Source: Thermosulfurimonas marina (GTDB taxonomy: Bacteria; Desulfobacterota; Thermodesulfobacteria; Thermodesulfobacteriales; Thermodesulfobacteriaceae). From it: a DNA stretch of 64,000 nt. Within the stretch, counting starts at the first letter, position 1; each line of letters starts with the position of its first letter. The position numbers and the translations under genes are program-made. Of the stretch, positions 1 through 7,563 are shown piece after piece. The notes under the pieces were generated by a model that saw only the letters and a list, made by a program, of their open reading frames with translations, searched no databases and was not told the origin of the DNA. The stretch lies in NCBI RefSeq assembly GCF_012317585.1, contig NZ_CP042909.1:1116001-1180000 (forward strand). Reading direction: 5' to 3'.

Positions 1-1604
1 ATCGTTTTCGGGAGAGGGTCATGGTTCTCCTTTCCGCCGAGCCTGGCTCTCCAGAATTCGAGGAGGCCCTTCGCTATATCCGAGAGAACAATCTCCGGCT
101 TCTCAAGTTGAGCCACACGGTGGTCCAGGCCATTGAGGCCCTGAGCCTGCAAGGACAGAAGCGGACCCAGGTGGCCCTGGTCACCCTCTCGGGGCTTTTT
201 CTCCTGGTGGCCCTGGGGGTCTTTCTTGCGGTGCGGGCCTGGGTGGTGCGTCCCCTGGGGGAGCTGACCGGAGTCTTTAGACAGTTGGGCTCGGGCGACC
301 TGCAGGTGAGCGTGCCGAAGACCCGGCTTTTCGAATTGCGTTCCCTCTCGGAAGCGGCCCTAGGGCTTTCCCACTTCATCACCCGCACCCTTCAGGCGGT
401 GAAGGTTCAGAACGAACTCCAGAGGGTCTCGGAGGAAGTGGTGCGGGAAAGTGCCCAACGCCTGCGGACCTCCTCGGAGGAACTTTCTTCCTTTTCCGAG
501 GAAATAGCCCGGGCCGTAGTGGACACTCGGGAGTCTGTGGAAAGCGTGACCCGCTCCGCCCAGGAGCTCACTCAGGCCATCAGCGAGATCTCCCAGAGCG
601 TGACCTCCACCGCAGCGGCCACCAATGAGGCTCGGGCCAAGGCCGAGGCTACGGACGCCGTGGTCAAGCGTCTGGGGGAGGAGGCGGGGAAGATCGGCTC
701 CATCGTGGAGACCATCCAGACCATTGCCGATCAGACCAACCTTCTGGCCCTGAACGCCACCATCGAGGCCGCCCGGGCCGGGGAGGCCGGAAAGGGCTTT
801 GCCGTGGTGGCGGGCGAGGTCAAGGAGCTGGCCCGGCAGACCGCCGAGGCCACCAAGAGGATCGCCGAGACCGTGGAAAGCATCCGCCGGGGAGTGGAGG
901 AGGCCGTGGCCTCTACCGACGAGATCACGCAGACCGTGGTGGAGCTCAACGAATACGCTAACACCATCGCCAGCGCCGTGGAGGAGCAGACCACCGTAGT
1001 CTCGGAGATTTCGGGGGCCCTGGAGAAGGTCACCGAAGAGGTGGAGGGGCTTTCCGGAAGGGCCGAACGCCTCACCACGCTCGCCTCGGAATTTTCCGGC
1101 ATGAGCCTCGACCTTGAGGTTACCCTCCGGGGGGTGAAAGAGAGTGTGGAGGAGATGGAAAGGATCGGGCGGCTTTTCCGGGTTCAGGAGGTGGCCCTCG
1201 AGGTAAAGGGACAGCCCTGTGCCCTGGCGGTCCAGGAGGCCATGCTGGCCCATATCATGTGGCGTTGCCGGGTGATCGAGGCGGTCCTGCGGGGAGAGGT
1301 CCCTCAGGTCCAGCGAGATCCCACCAAATGTTATCTGGGGCGGATCCTTTCGGTCTGGAGCCCGCAGGATCCGGCCCTGGCCTCCCTGGTGGAAAAGATC
1401 CTCGAGCCCCACCGACGCCTTCACGGGCTCATAGACGAGTACGAGGCCTGGCTCAGAGAAAAAGGCCAGACTTCCATGGAAGAGAGGCTCTCCTGGCTGG
1501 AGGAAAAGCTCTATCCGGTCTTTGCCGAGGTGGTGGGTATTCTGGACCAGCTCCTGGAGCTCTGCCGCCGCCAGTACCGGGAGGGGATTTACGAGACCAT
1601 ATAA
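1..1604 (+). CDS. Methyl-accepting chemotaxis protein with C-terminal CZB domain (5' partial)
   Basis: This is a transmembrane chemoreceptor that would signal to CheA/CheW. The reading frame is open to the left edge, so the N-terminal sensor part lies outside the window; the first ATG is at 21. Counting from that ATG, a membrane segment lies at about residues 51-75, followed by a HAMP linker (76-130) and the long signalling coiled coil (about 150-370). The conserved hairpin tip around residues 234-272 contains [10 protein letters not shown] and GKGFAVVA. The last ~120 residues match a chemoreceptor zinc-binding (CZB) domain, with His411, Cys437 in DPTKCYLG, and His464/His468 in PHRRLH as likely Zn ligands. 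There is no CheR-docking pentapeptide. The CZB domain suggests sensing of zinc or an oxidant such as HOCl, which is inference from the family. Confidence 0.93.
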   Translation, partial: RFRERVMVLLSAEPGSPEFEEALRYIRENNLRLLKLSHTVVQAIEALSLQGQKRTQVALVTLSGLFLLVALGVFLAVRAWVVRPLGELTGVFRQLGSGDLQVSVPKTRLFELRSLSEAALGLSHFITRTLQAVKVQNELQRVSEEVVRESAQRLRTSSEELSSFSEEIARAVVDTRESVESVTRSAQELTQAISEISQSVTSTAAATNEARAKAEATDAVVKRLGEEAGKIGSIVETIQTIADQTNLLALNATIEAARAGEAGKGFAVVAGEVKELARQTAEATKRIAETVESIRRGVEEAVASTDEITQTVVELNEYANTIASAVEEQTTVVSEISGALEKVTEEVEGLSGRAERLTTLASEFSGMSLDLEVTLRGVKESVEEMERIGRLFRVQEVALEVKGQPCALAVQEAMLAHIMWRCRVIEAVLRGEVPQVQRDPTKCYLGRILSVWSPQDPALASLVEKILEPHRRLHGLIDEYEAWLREKGQTSMEERLSWLEEKLYPVFAEVVGILDQLLELCRRQYREGIYETI

Positions 1605-1608
1605 AGAA

Positions 1609-1628
1609 GGGGGCCCTTGCGGGCCCCC
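1609..1628 (+). terminator. Strong GC hairpin after the chemoreceptor gene
   Basis: A perfect 8-bp inverted repeat (GGGGGCCC / GGGCCCCC) with a TTGC loop lies 5 bases after the chemoreceptor stop codon. It sits between two convergent genes, so it could stop transcription from either side. No T-tract follows, so it is either factor-dependent or an RNA-stabilising hairpin. Confidence 0.5.
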
Positions 1629-1661
1629 CGGGAGGAGGGAGGCAGGGAGGGGGAGAGGGGG

Positions 1662-1814
1662 TTAGCGCTTACAGCGCCCTTTGGAAGAAGCCTTGCAGGC
1701 GGGATCTCCGCCTTCTTTGACAAAAGTCCCCGATTCTCCACATTCCGGACACTTACGGGGTTTGCAACGGCTCTCCTTGCTGAAACCGCACTTGTCACAC
1801 TTCCAGAGGGCCAT
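1662..1814 (-). CDS. RCKP-type rubredoxin-like small zinc/iron protein
   Basis: A 50-residue protein starting at the ATG at 1814, preceded by a strong ribosome-binding site (AAGGAGGTAAAGGAG). It carries CxxC pairs in WKCDKCGF and KCPECGE, separated by the SRCKPRKCP stretch that names the RCKP rubredoxin-like group, and ends in a Lys/Arg/Cys-rich tail with two more cysteines. Such C4 knuckles bind Fe or Zn, and related domains are found on rubrerythrin-like proteins of anaerobes. Its own promoter lies just upstream at 1845-1873. The role is unknown; electron transfer or oxidative-stress protection are guesses from the fold. Confidence 0.8.
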   Translation of the reverse strand: MALWKCDKCGFSKESRCKPRKCPECGESGTFVKEGGDPACKASSKGRCKR

Positions 1815-1844
1815 CTCCTTTACCTCCTTCTCTAGTTTGTTTGT

Positions 1845-1873
1845 AAGTTAATCAAATTAATCTACTTTGTCAA
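1845..1873 (-). promoter_or_regulatory. Sigma70-type promoter of the RCKP protein gene
   Basis: On the minus strand there is TTGACA (1873-1868), a 17-base spacer and TAACTT (1850-1845), about 30 bases upstream of the ATG at 1814. The -35 box overlaps that of the divergent argJ promoter candidate. Confidence 0.6.
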
Positions 1874-1895
1874 GTCCGCAAGGAAGGATTATATT
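1867..1895 (+). promoter_or_regulatory. Candidate argJ promoter very close to the start codon
   Basis: TTGTCA (1867-1872), 17-base spacer, TATATT (1890-1895). The expected transcription start falls at about 1902, the A of the argJ ATG, although a Shine-Dalgarno GGAGG is present at 1896-1900. Either the mRNA is nearly leaderless or a second promoter further upstream is used. Confidence 0.4.
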
Positions 1896-1901
1896 GGAGG
1901 C

Positions 1902-3068
1902 ATGCGGGCTCCCAAGGGGTTTCTTTTTTCGGCGGCAGCCGCGGGCATCAAGTATCGGGAAAGGCCGGATCTGGGGCTCATCCTCTCGGAGGCCCCGGCG
2001 ACCTGGGCCGGGGTCTTTACCCGCAACGATTTCAAGGCCGCTCCGGTCCTTCTGGGTCTCAAAAGGCGGGAGGAGGTCCCGCGGGTGCGGGCCATCCTGG
2101 TCAATAGCGGCTGTGCCAACGCCTGTACCGGCCCGGAGGGGCTCCGGGACGCCGAAACCCTCCTGGAGGACCTGGCCGGTCGTCTGGGAATCCCTCCCCA
2201 GGAGATCCTTCCGGCCTCCACCGGGGTCATCGGCACCCGTCTTCCGGTGGAGCGGATCCGGGAGGCCTTTCCTGCGCTGGTGGCCGGACTTTCTCCGGAA
2301 AAGGCCCATCTGGTGGCCCGGGCCATGATGACCACCGACACCTTTCCCAAGGTGGTCTCGCGCTCTTTCGAGGTGGGAGGGCGGAGTTTTACCCTCCTCG
2401 GGATGGCCAAGGGGGCGGGGATGATCGCCCCCCATCTGGCCACCATGTTGGCCTTTCTTTTGACGGATGCGGGCCTTCCGTCCGCGGTGCTGACTCCGAC
2501 CCTCCGGGAAGCGGTGGAGGCCTCCTTCAACCGCATTACCGTGGACGGAGATACCAGTACCAACGATACGGTCTATCTCCTGGCCAACGGCCAGGCCGGG
2601 GAGCTTCCCTCCGGGTCCTGGGACTCCTTTCGGGAGGTCCTCTCCGGGGTGTGCCGGGAGCTGGCCGCTCTCATCGTGCGCGATGCCGAAGGGGCCTCCA
2701 AGCTGGTAAAGATCGTGGTACGCGGGGCCCGCAGCTCGGAAGAGGCCGAGCGCCTGGCCCGGGCGGTGGCCGACTCTCCCCTGGTCAAGACCGCCTTTTT
2801 CGGGGAGGATCCCAACTGGGGACGGATCTTGGTAGCTATGGGAAAACTAGGCCTGGGTTTGATCCCGGAACGGGTCTCCATAAAACTAAATGGGGTCCCT
2901 CTGGTGGAGGGGGGCTGCGGGCTTCCGGAGGAGCCGGCCCGCAAAGAGATGGCCCGGCCGGAATTCACCTTGGAGATCCAGCTGGGCCTGGGAGAGGCCT
3001 CCTTTGAGATCCTTACCTGCGACCTCTCCTATGATTATGTTAAAATTAACGCCGAATACCGCACTTAA
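1902..3068 (+). CDS. argJ: Bifunctional glutamate N-acetyltransferase / ornithine acetyltransferase ArgJ
   Basis: ArgJ transfers acetyl groups from N-acetylornithine to glutamate (and, in bifunctional forms, from acetyl-CoA) in cyclic arginine biosynthesis in the cytoplasm. The 388-residue length is normal for the family. The autoproteolysis site that makes the alpha and beta chains is visible as HLATMLAF, with cleavage expected between Ala180 and Thr181. GCANACTG and STGVIGTRLP near the N-terminus and NRITVDGDTSTND further on are family signatures. The ATG at 1902 has a GGAGG ribosome site. It is followed by a small Cys-rich gene and surE; carA of the same wider pathway lies 2 kb away on the other strand. 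Confidence 0.96.
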   Translation: MRAPKGFLFSAAAAGIKYRERPDLGLILSEAPATWAGVFTRNDFKAAPVLLGLKRREEVPRVRAILVNSGCANACTGPEGLRDAETLLEDLAGRLGIPPQEILPASTGVIGTRLPVERIREAFPALVAGLSPEKAHLVARAMMTTDTFPKVVSRSFEVGGRSFTLLGMAKGAGMIAPHLATMLAFLLTDAGLPSAVLTPTLREAVEASFNRITVDGDTSTNDTVYLLANGQAGELPSGSWDSFREVLSGVCRELAALIVRDAEGASKLVKIVVRGARSSEEAERLARAVADSPLVKTAFFGEDPNWGRILVAMGKLGLGLIPERVSIKLNGVPLVEGGCGLPEEPARKEMARPEFTLEIQLGLGEASFEILTCDLSYDYVKINAEYRT

Positions 3069-3082
3069 GGGAGGAATCCTCC

Positions 3083-3232
3083 ATGGAGAAGGGTTTCTGT
3101 CAGAAGTTCCAGGAGGAGGTCCCCTTTTCCGAAGGCTGTCGCCATCCTCGGGATTACTGCCCCTACCGACAGGCCTGTATGCTTTACCTCCTCTGGAAGG
3201 AAAGGAAAAGGGGTGAAGATCCTTCTTACTAA
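3083..3232 (+). CDS. Small cysteine-rich protein upstream of surE (hypothetical)
   Basis: A 49-residue reading frame starts at the ATG at 3083 with GGGAGGA 7-8 bases upstream, 14 bases after argJ. It overlaps the surE start by 20 bases in another frame, so the two are probably translationally coupled. Four cysteines (Cys6, Cys19, Cys26, Cys32) with HPRDYCPYRQAC resemble a small metal-binding knuckle. I do not recognise a family. The good ribosome site, the tight packing and the regular Cys spacing argue that it is real; no function can be assigned. Confidence 0.55.
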   Translation: MEKGFCQKFQEEVPFSEGCRHPRDYCPYRQACMLYLLWKERKRGEDPSY

Positions 3233-3959
3233 CGACGACGGCATTTACGCCGAGGGGCTCTGTGCCCTCTATCGGGCCCTTTCTCTGGAGCACGAGGTGG
3301 TCATCGTGGCCCCGGAGGCCGAGCGCAGCGCCGTGGGGCACGCCATCACCCTTTCTGACCCCCTGCGGGTCCGGGTGGTCCGCCGGGGTCGGGATTTCTG
3401 GGGCTACGCGGTCAACGGCACCCCGGCCGACTGCGTGAAACTGGCCTTCTACGAATTGGTGGGCCCGGTGGATCTGGTGGTCTCCGGAATCAACCGCGGG
3501 GCCAATGTGGGGATCAATGTCCTTTATTCCGGAACGGTCTCCGCGGCCACCGAAGCGGCCATTCTGGGGAGGCCCGCCCTGGCGGTCTCGTTGGCCGCCT
3601 TTTCCGGGGAGGACTACTGCTTTGCCGCCTATTTTACCGCTCTTTTGGTAGAAAACCTCCCCTCTCTTTCTTCCCCTTTTTGCCTCAATGTTAATATTCC
3701 CCATCTTCCAGCCCACCTCATCAAAGGCATAAAAGTTACCCGCCAGGGGACCCGTAAACTGAAAGAAAGATTTGAAAAAAGGGTAGATCCCCATGGTAAT
3801 ATTTACTATTGGCAGTGCGGAGAGGAGTTTCTGGAGGAGGATCCCGATACAGATGTAGTGGCTTTAAAATCTGGATACATCAGTATCACCCCTCTAGCCC
3901 ACGATTTAACGGACTATAAAACCCTTTCCTTTCTACAAGACTTTCGTTTGTCCTACTGA
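3213..3959 (+). CDS. surE: 5'/3'-nucleotidase SurE
   Basis: SurE is a metal-dependent cytoplasmic phosphatase acting on nucleoside monophosphates (and often short polyphosphate), linked to stationary-phase survival. The 248-residue product starts at a GTG at 3213, giving MKILLTNDDG, with the metal ligands Asp8 and Asp9. Ser39 in AERSAVGHA and Asn94 in SGINRGANVG complete the typical site. The preceding small gene overlaps the start, so expression is likely coupled. The last third of the gene is visibly more AT-rich than the first, but the frame stays intact. Confidence 0.96.
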   Translation: MKILLTNDDGIYAEGLCALYRALSLEHEVVIVAPEAERSAVGHAITLSDPLRVRVVRRGRDFWGYAVNGTPADCVKLAFYELVGPVDLVVSGINRGANVGINVLYSGTVSAATEAAILGRPALAVSLAAFSGEDYCFAAYFTALLVENLPSLSSPFCLNVNIPHLPAHLIKGIKVTRQGTRKLKERFEKRVDPHGNIYYWQCGEEFLEEDPDTDVVALKSGYISITPLAHDLTDYKTLSFLQDFRLSY

Positions 3960-4010
3960 CAATTTTCCGTCAGAAATTAAAGTGTTTTTCTCTCTTTTCC
4001 GAAAAGTCTC

Positions 4011-4038
4011 TTGACAAAGTGTTTGTATAGCTTATTCT
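4011..4038 (+). promoter_or_regulatory. Sigma70-type promoter of the small HTH gene
   Basis: TTGACA (4011-4016), 16-base spacer, TATTCT (4033-4038), ending 29 bases before the ATG at 4068 in an AT-rich intergenic region. A ribosome site GGGAGG follows at 4056-4061. Confidence 0.65.
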
Positions 4039-4067
4039 AGAAACTAAAGTGAAAAGGGAGGTAAGCG

Positions 4068-4301
4068 ATGGCCCGTAAGAGAAGCAGAATGATCACCAAG
4101 GATGATGTGAAGTTCATTTACGAAAACTACTTAAAGATGACTTCGGCCGAGATTGCGGAAAAATTGGGGATTAGTCGTTTCCAGGTTACCAAAGTGGTGA
4201 GCGAGTTGCGCAAGCGCGGGGTGGACATCCCCAAGAAGGCTGGAAAGCGCCGCAATCCCATCGACGAGTTCGTAGAGGAGCTTAAGAAGTCTAAAAAGTA
4301 A
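4068..4301 (+). CDS. Small helix-turn-helix DNA-binding protein
   Basis: A 77-residue basic protein. Residues about 23-48 form a clear helix-turn-helix (MTSAEIAEKLGISRFQVTKV), followed by a Lys/Arg-rich stretch (SELRKRGVDIPKK). It has no other domain, so it is either a compact regulator or a nucleoid-type DNA binder. It has its own promoter with perfect -35 box and is a single-gene unit, convergent with ribF, which its 3' end overlaps by 11 bases. Targets cannot be told from the sequence. Confidence 0.82.
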   Translation: MARKRSRMITKDDVKFIYENYLKMTSAEIAEKLGISRFQVTKVVSELRKRGVDIPKKAGKRRNPIDEFVEELKKSKK

Positions 4302-5214
4302 GGGCCTTGCGGGCCTGGCGACAGTCCTCCAGGATCTGGGCCCGGAGTTCGGCCGGAGAGGCAAATTTTCTCTCCGGCCGCAGAAATCTCATAAACTCCA
4401 CGGTGAGGGTTTCTCCGTAGAGGTCTCCCTGGAAATCGAAAAGATGGACTTCTAGGCAGAGGCGGCGGCCCCCGAAGGTGGGCCGCTGTCCGAGGTTCAT
4501 CACCGCCTTCCACCATTTTCCGGCCCATTGGACCCGTACGGCGTAGACGCCCCGGGCCGGAAGGAGCTTTTCCGGGGGAGGCTCCAGGTTGGCCGTGGGA
4601 AAGCCCAGGGTGCGTCCCCGGGCCTCACCCGGGACCACCCGCCCTTTGAGGCGGTAAGGCCTTCCCAGGAGGCGGGCGGCCCGCTCCACCTCCCCCTGAA
4701 GGAGCAACTCTCGAATAAGGGAACTTGAGACCATAAGCCCCTCGATCTTCTGCGGCGGGACCACCCGGACCTCAAAGCCCCATTTTTCCCCCAGGCGCTT
4801 TAGAAGGGCCGCGTCTCCCCGGCGGGCATGTCCGAAACGATAATTAAAACCTACGACCAGGCCCTTAAGCCCCAGGCCATCCACCAGATATTCTTCCACA
4901 AATTCCTCCGGAGGCAGGCTCGCCAACTCCGGACCGAAAGGGATGACCAGGACCCGGGAAAGGCCGTAAGCCTCAAATAATTCCAGACGCTCTTCAAAGG
5001 TGGTAAGGAGGGGTGGGGGGTCTTCCGGGCGCAGGATCCGCCGGGGATGGGGCTCAAAGGTTACGGCCAGAGGGGTGCCCCCCATTTCTCTAGCCAGATG
5101 AAGGGTCTCCTTAATGAGGGCCTGGTGGCCCAGGTGGACTCCGTCAAAATTGCCTAAGGTGGCCACCGGATGGGGGATTTTTAAGGGAAAGTCGCGCGGG
5201 GTGTAAATCTCCAT
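4291..5214 (-). CDS. ribF: Bifunctional riboflavin kinase / FAD synthetase
   Basis: RibF phosphorylates riboflavin to FMN and adenylates FMN to FAD. The 307-residue length fits. The N-terminal nucleotidyltransferase domain carries VATLGNFDGVHLGHQALI, and the Ser/Ser-Leu-Ile motif VSSSLIRELL lies near residue 160. The C-terminal kinase domain has GRTLGFPTANLEP and GVYAVRV. It begins one base after carA ends, so the two are co-transcribed with prfB upstream. Confidence 0.96.
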   Translation of the reverse strand: MEIYTPRDFPLKIPHPVATLGNFDGVHLGHQALIKETLHLAREMGGTPLAVTFEPHPRRILRPEDPPPLLTTFEERLELFEAYGLSRVLVIPFGPELASLPPEEFVEEYLVDGLGLKGLVVGFNYRFGHARRGDAALLKRLGEKWGFEVRVVPPQKIEGLMVSSSLIRELLLQGEVERAARLLGRPYRLKGRVVPGEARGRTLGFPTANLEPPPEKLLPARGVYAVRVQWAGKWWKAVMNLGQRPTFGGRRLCLEVHLFDFQGDLYGETLTVEFMRFLRPERKFASPAELRAQILEDCRQARKALTF

Positions 5215-5215
5215 C

Positions 5216-6343
5216 TCAGGCGTGGGCCCTCACCAGATCCAGAAAGCGGTCGAAGAGGTACTCCGAGTCGTGGGGACCGGGGGCGTGTTCCGGGTGGTAT
5301 TGCACGGAAAAGGCCGGGATTTCCCGGTGGCGAATACCCTCCAGGGTGCCATCGTTGAGATTGATATGGGTGACCTCCACTTCCGGGGGCAATTCTTCGG
5401 CCCGCACGCAGAATCCGTGATTCTGGGAGGTGATCTCGATCCGTCCGGTGGTAAGGTCCTTTACGGGGTGGTTGGCCCCGCGGTGGCCGAACTTGAGCTT
5501 GTAGGTGCTGGCCCCCAGGGCCTGCCCTAGCATCTGGTGGCCCAGACAGATCCCGAAAAGGGGCTTTTTCCCCAGAAGGGCGCGTACCGTCTCCACCACA
5601 TAGGGCACCGCCGCTGGATCTCCGGGCCCGTTGGAAAGAAAGATCCCGTCGGGCCCGCAGGAAAGGAGGACCTCCGCGGGTGTGTCTGCCGGAAAGACCA
5701 CACATTCACCGCCGCGGCTTTCAAAAATACGCAACTGGTTGAGCTTGAGGCCGCAGTCGAGGACTGCGATACGGAATTCTCGATCTCCTACAAATTCCGT
5801 AACCCCCCACTCCAGGCGGCCTTCACGCCAGCGATAGGGCTTGGCGCAGGTGACTTCCTTCACCAGGTCGCGGCCCACGAGCCCGGGACTCTCCTTCACC
5901 CGTTCCAGAAAGCGTTGAGGGTGGAGATCCTCGGTGGTGACCCCGGCCTTCATGGCCCCGAAAAGGCGCACGTGGCGGGTGAGGGCCCGGGTGTCCACCC
6001 CTTCCACCCCGAGGACCCCGTTTTCCGAAAGCCATTGGCCCAGAGATTTTTCGGCCCGCCAGTTGTGGTAACGGGGCTGATATTCCCGCACCACGAAGGC
6101 CTCCACCTGGATCCGTAAACTTTCCATATCCTCGGAGTTGACCCCGTAGTTTCCGATGAGAGGATAGGTCATGGCCACGATCTGTCCCTTGTAGGAAGGG
6201 TCGGTGAGGATTTCCTGATAGCCGGTCATGGCGGTGTTGAAGACCATTTCCCCGAAGGCCTCTCCCGGTCCGGTAAAAGACCAGCCCCAGAAGTGGGTTC
6301 CGTCCTCCAGCATGACCAGGGCCTTCAAACGCTTACGCTCCAT
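5216..6343 (-). CDS. carA: Carbamoyl-phosphate synthase small (glutamine amidotransferase) subunit
   Basis: CarA hydrolyses glutamine and passes ammonia to the large subunit CarB for arginine and pyrimidine synthesis. The 375-residue protein has the N-terminal CPSase small-chain domain (MTYPLIGNYGVN) and a C-terminal class I amidotransferase domain. The nucleophile Cys is in FGICLGHQMLG and the catalytic His-x-Glu is in VQYHPEHAPGP. carB is not in the window. The gene lies 9 bases after prfB and directly precedes ribF. Confidence 0.97.
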   Translation of the reverse strand: MERKRLKALVMLEDGTHFWGWSFTGPGEAFGEMVFNTAMTGYQEILTDPSYKGQIVAMTYPLIGNYGVNSEDMESLRIQVEAFVVREYQPRYHNWRAEKSLGQWLSENGVLGVEGVDTRALTRHVRLFGAMKAGVTTEDLHPQRFLERVKESPGLVGRDLVKEVTCAKPYRWREGRLEWGVTEFVGDREFRIAVLDCGLKLNQLRIFESRGGECVVFPADTPAEVLLSCGPDGIFLSNGPGDPAAVPYVVETVRALLGKKPLFGICLGHQMLGQALGASTYKLKFGHRGANHPVKDLTTGRIEITSQNHGFCVRAEELPPEVEVTHINLNDGTLEGIRHREIPAFSVQYHPEHAPGPHDSEYLFDRFLDLVRAHA

Positions 6344-6352
6344 AGCTCCCTC

Positions 6353-7553
6353 CTAAGCGCGGGCTTCCGCCCGGGGCCCTTCCTCCCCGGTCGAGGTCGG
6401 GGTCTCCCGTAGTCCTTCTTCCGAAAGACGGCCGGCTTCCCCGTGGGCCTGGGAGAGGAGATAGGCCCGGATGAAGGGATCGATTTCTCCGTCAAGCACC
6501 GCTTCTACATTTCCGGTCTCGTAGCCGGTACGGTGATCTTTGACCAGCCGGTAGGGTTGCAGGATATAGGAACGGAGCTGGTGGCCGAAGGCGATTTCTT
6601 TTTTCTCTCCGGCCAACTGGGCCTTTTTTTCTTCCAGTTTACGGCGTTCGAGCTCGTAAAGGCGGGCCTTGAGGATCTTGAAAGCCATGGCCTTGTTGAG
6701 GTGTTGACTGCGTTCATTCTGACAGGTGACCACGATCCCCGTGGGCAGGTGGGTGATGCGCACCGCGGTCTCGGTCTTGTTTACGTGCTGGCCTCCATGG
6801 CCCGAGGCCCGCATGGTCTCGATGCGGAGATCCTCCGGGCGGATCTCGATCTGGATATCCTCTTCGATTTCCGGGATTACGGTGACCGAGGCAAAGGAGG
6901 TGTGCCGGCGTCCGCTGGCGTCAAAGGGGGAGATGCGCACCAAGCGGTGGACCCCCCGTTCGGCCTTAAGATGACCATAGGCGTAAGGTCCTTCCACTAG
7001 AAGGGTGACATACTTGAGCCCGGCCTCCTCTCCGGCAAGAAGATCCACCACCCGCACCCGGTAGCCCTTGCGCTCCGCCCAGCGAGAGTACATGCGCAGG
7101 AGCATCTCTACCCAGTCCTGGGCCTCGGTTCCTCCGGCCCCGGCGTGGATGGTGACAATGGCGTTGGCGGCGTCGTGCTCTCCGGAAAGGAGTACCCGCA
7201 ACTCTTCCTCGGCCAGTTCTTCTTCGAGTTCTTCAAGACCCCGCCGGACCTCGACCAGGGCCTCTTCGGAATTTTCCTCTAGGGCTAGTTCAAAAAGGAC
7301 TTCCAGGTCTTCAAATTTTTGGCTCAGAGATTCCCAGCGTCGTAGGGTCTCGGAAATACGGGCCCGTTCCTTGAGCACGCGCTGGGCTTCGGTAGAGGCC
7401 CAGAAGTCCGGCCGGCTGACCTCCTTTTCAATCCTTTCGAGGTCTCGGCGCAGGGCCTCCGGGTCAAAGACACCTCCTTAGATCGGCAAGGCGATCCCCC
7501 AGGCGTTCCAGGGCGGCTCGAATTTCCGCTGGCTGTAAAATTAAGGACTTCAT
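6353..7553 (-). CDS. prfB: Peptide chain release factor 2, expressed by programmed +1 frameshift
   Basis: RF2 ends translation at UGA and UAA. The ATG at 7553 has a GGAGGGGAGAA ribosome site; frame one encodes 29 residues and stops at an in-frame UGA (7466-7464). Skipping one base there joins the second frame and gives 399 residues in total. The stop-codon recognition motif SPF is in RISPFDASG, and the peptidyl hydrolysis motif GGQ is in [12 protein letters not shown]-terminal tail of roughly 25 residues (ending [10 protein letters not shown]) extends past the usual end. Automatic calls that start at 7378 miss the first 58 residues. It sits upstream of carA-ribF on the same strand. Confidence 0.96.
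7463..7478 (-). promoter_or_regulatory. prfB programmed +1 frameshift site (internal Shine-Dalgarno plus CUU UGA C)
   Basis: On the minus strand AGGAGG (7478-7473) lies three bases before CTT TGA C (7469-7463). This is the textbook RF2 autoregulation signal: the internal Shine-Dalgarno pulls the ribosome forward when RF2 is scarce and UGA is read slowly. Confidence 0.96.
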
Positions 7554-7563
7554 TTCTCCCCTC

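Noticed and set aside
360-1424. 354-codon minus-strand open frame under the chemoreceptor
   Set aside because: Shadow of the chemoreceptor coding frame; Gly/His/Leu-rich without domain signatures.
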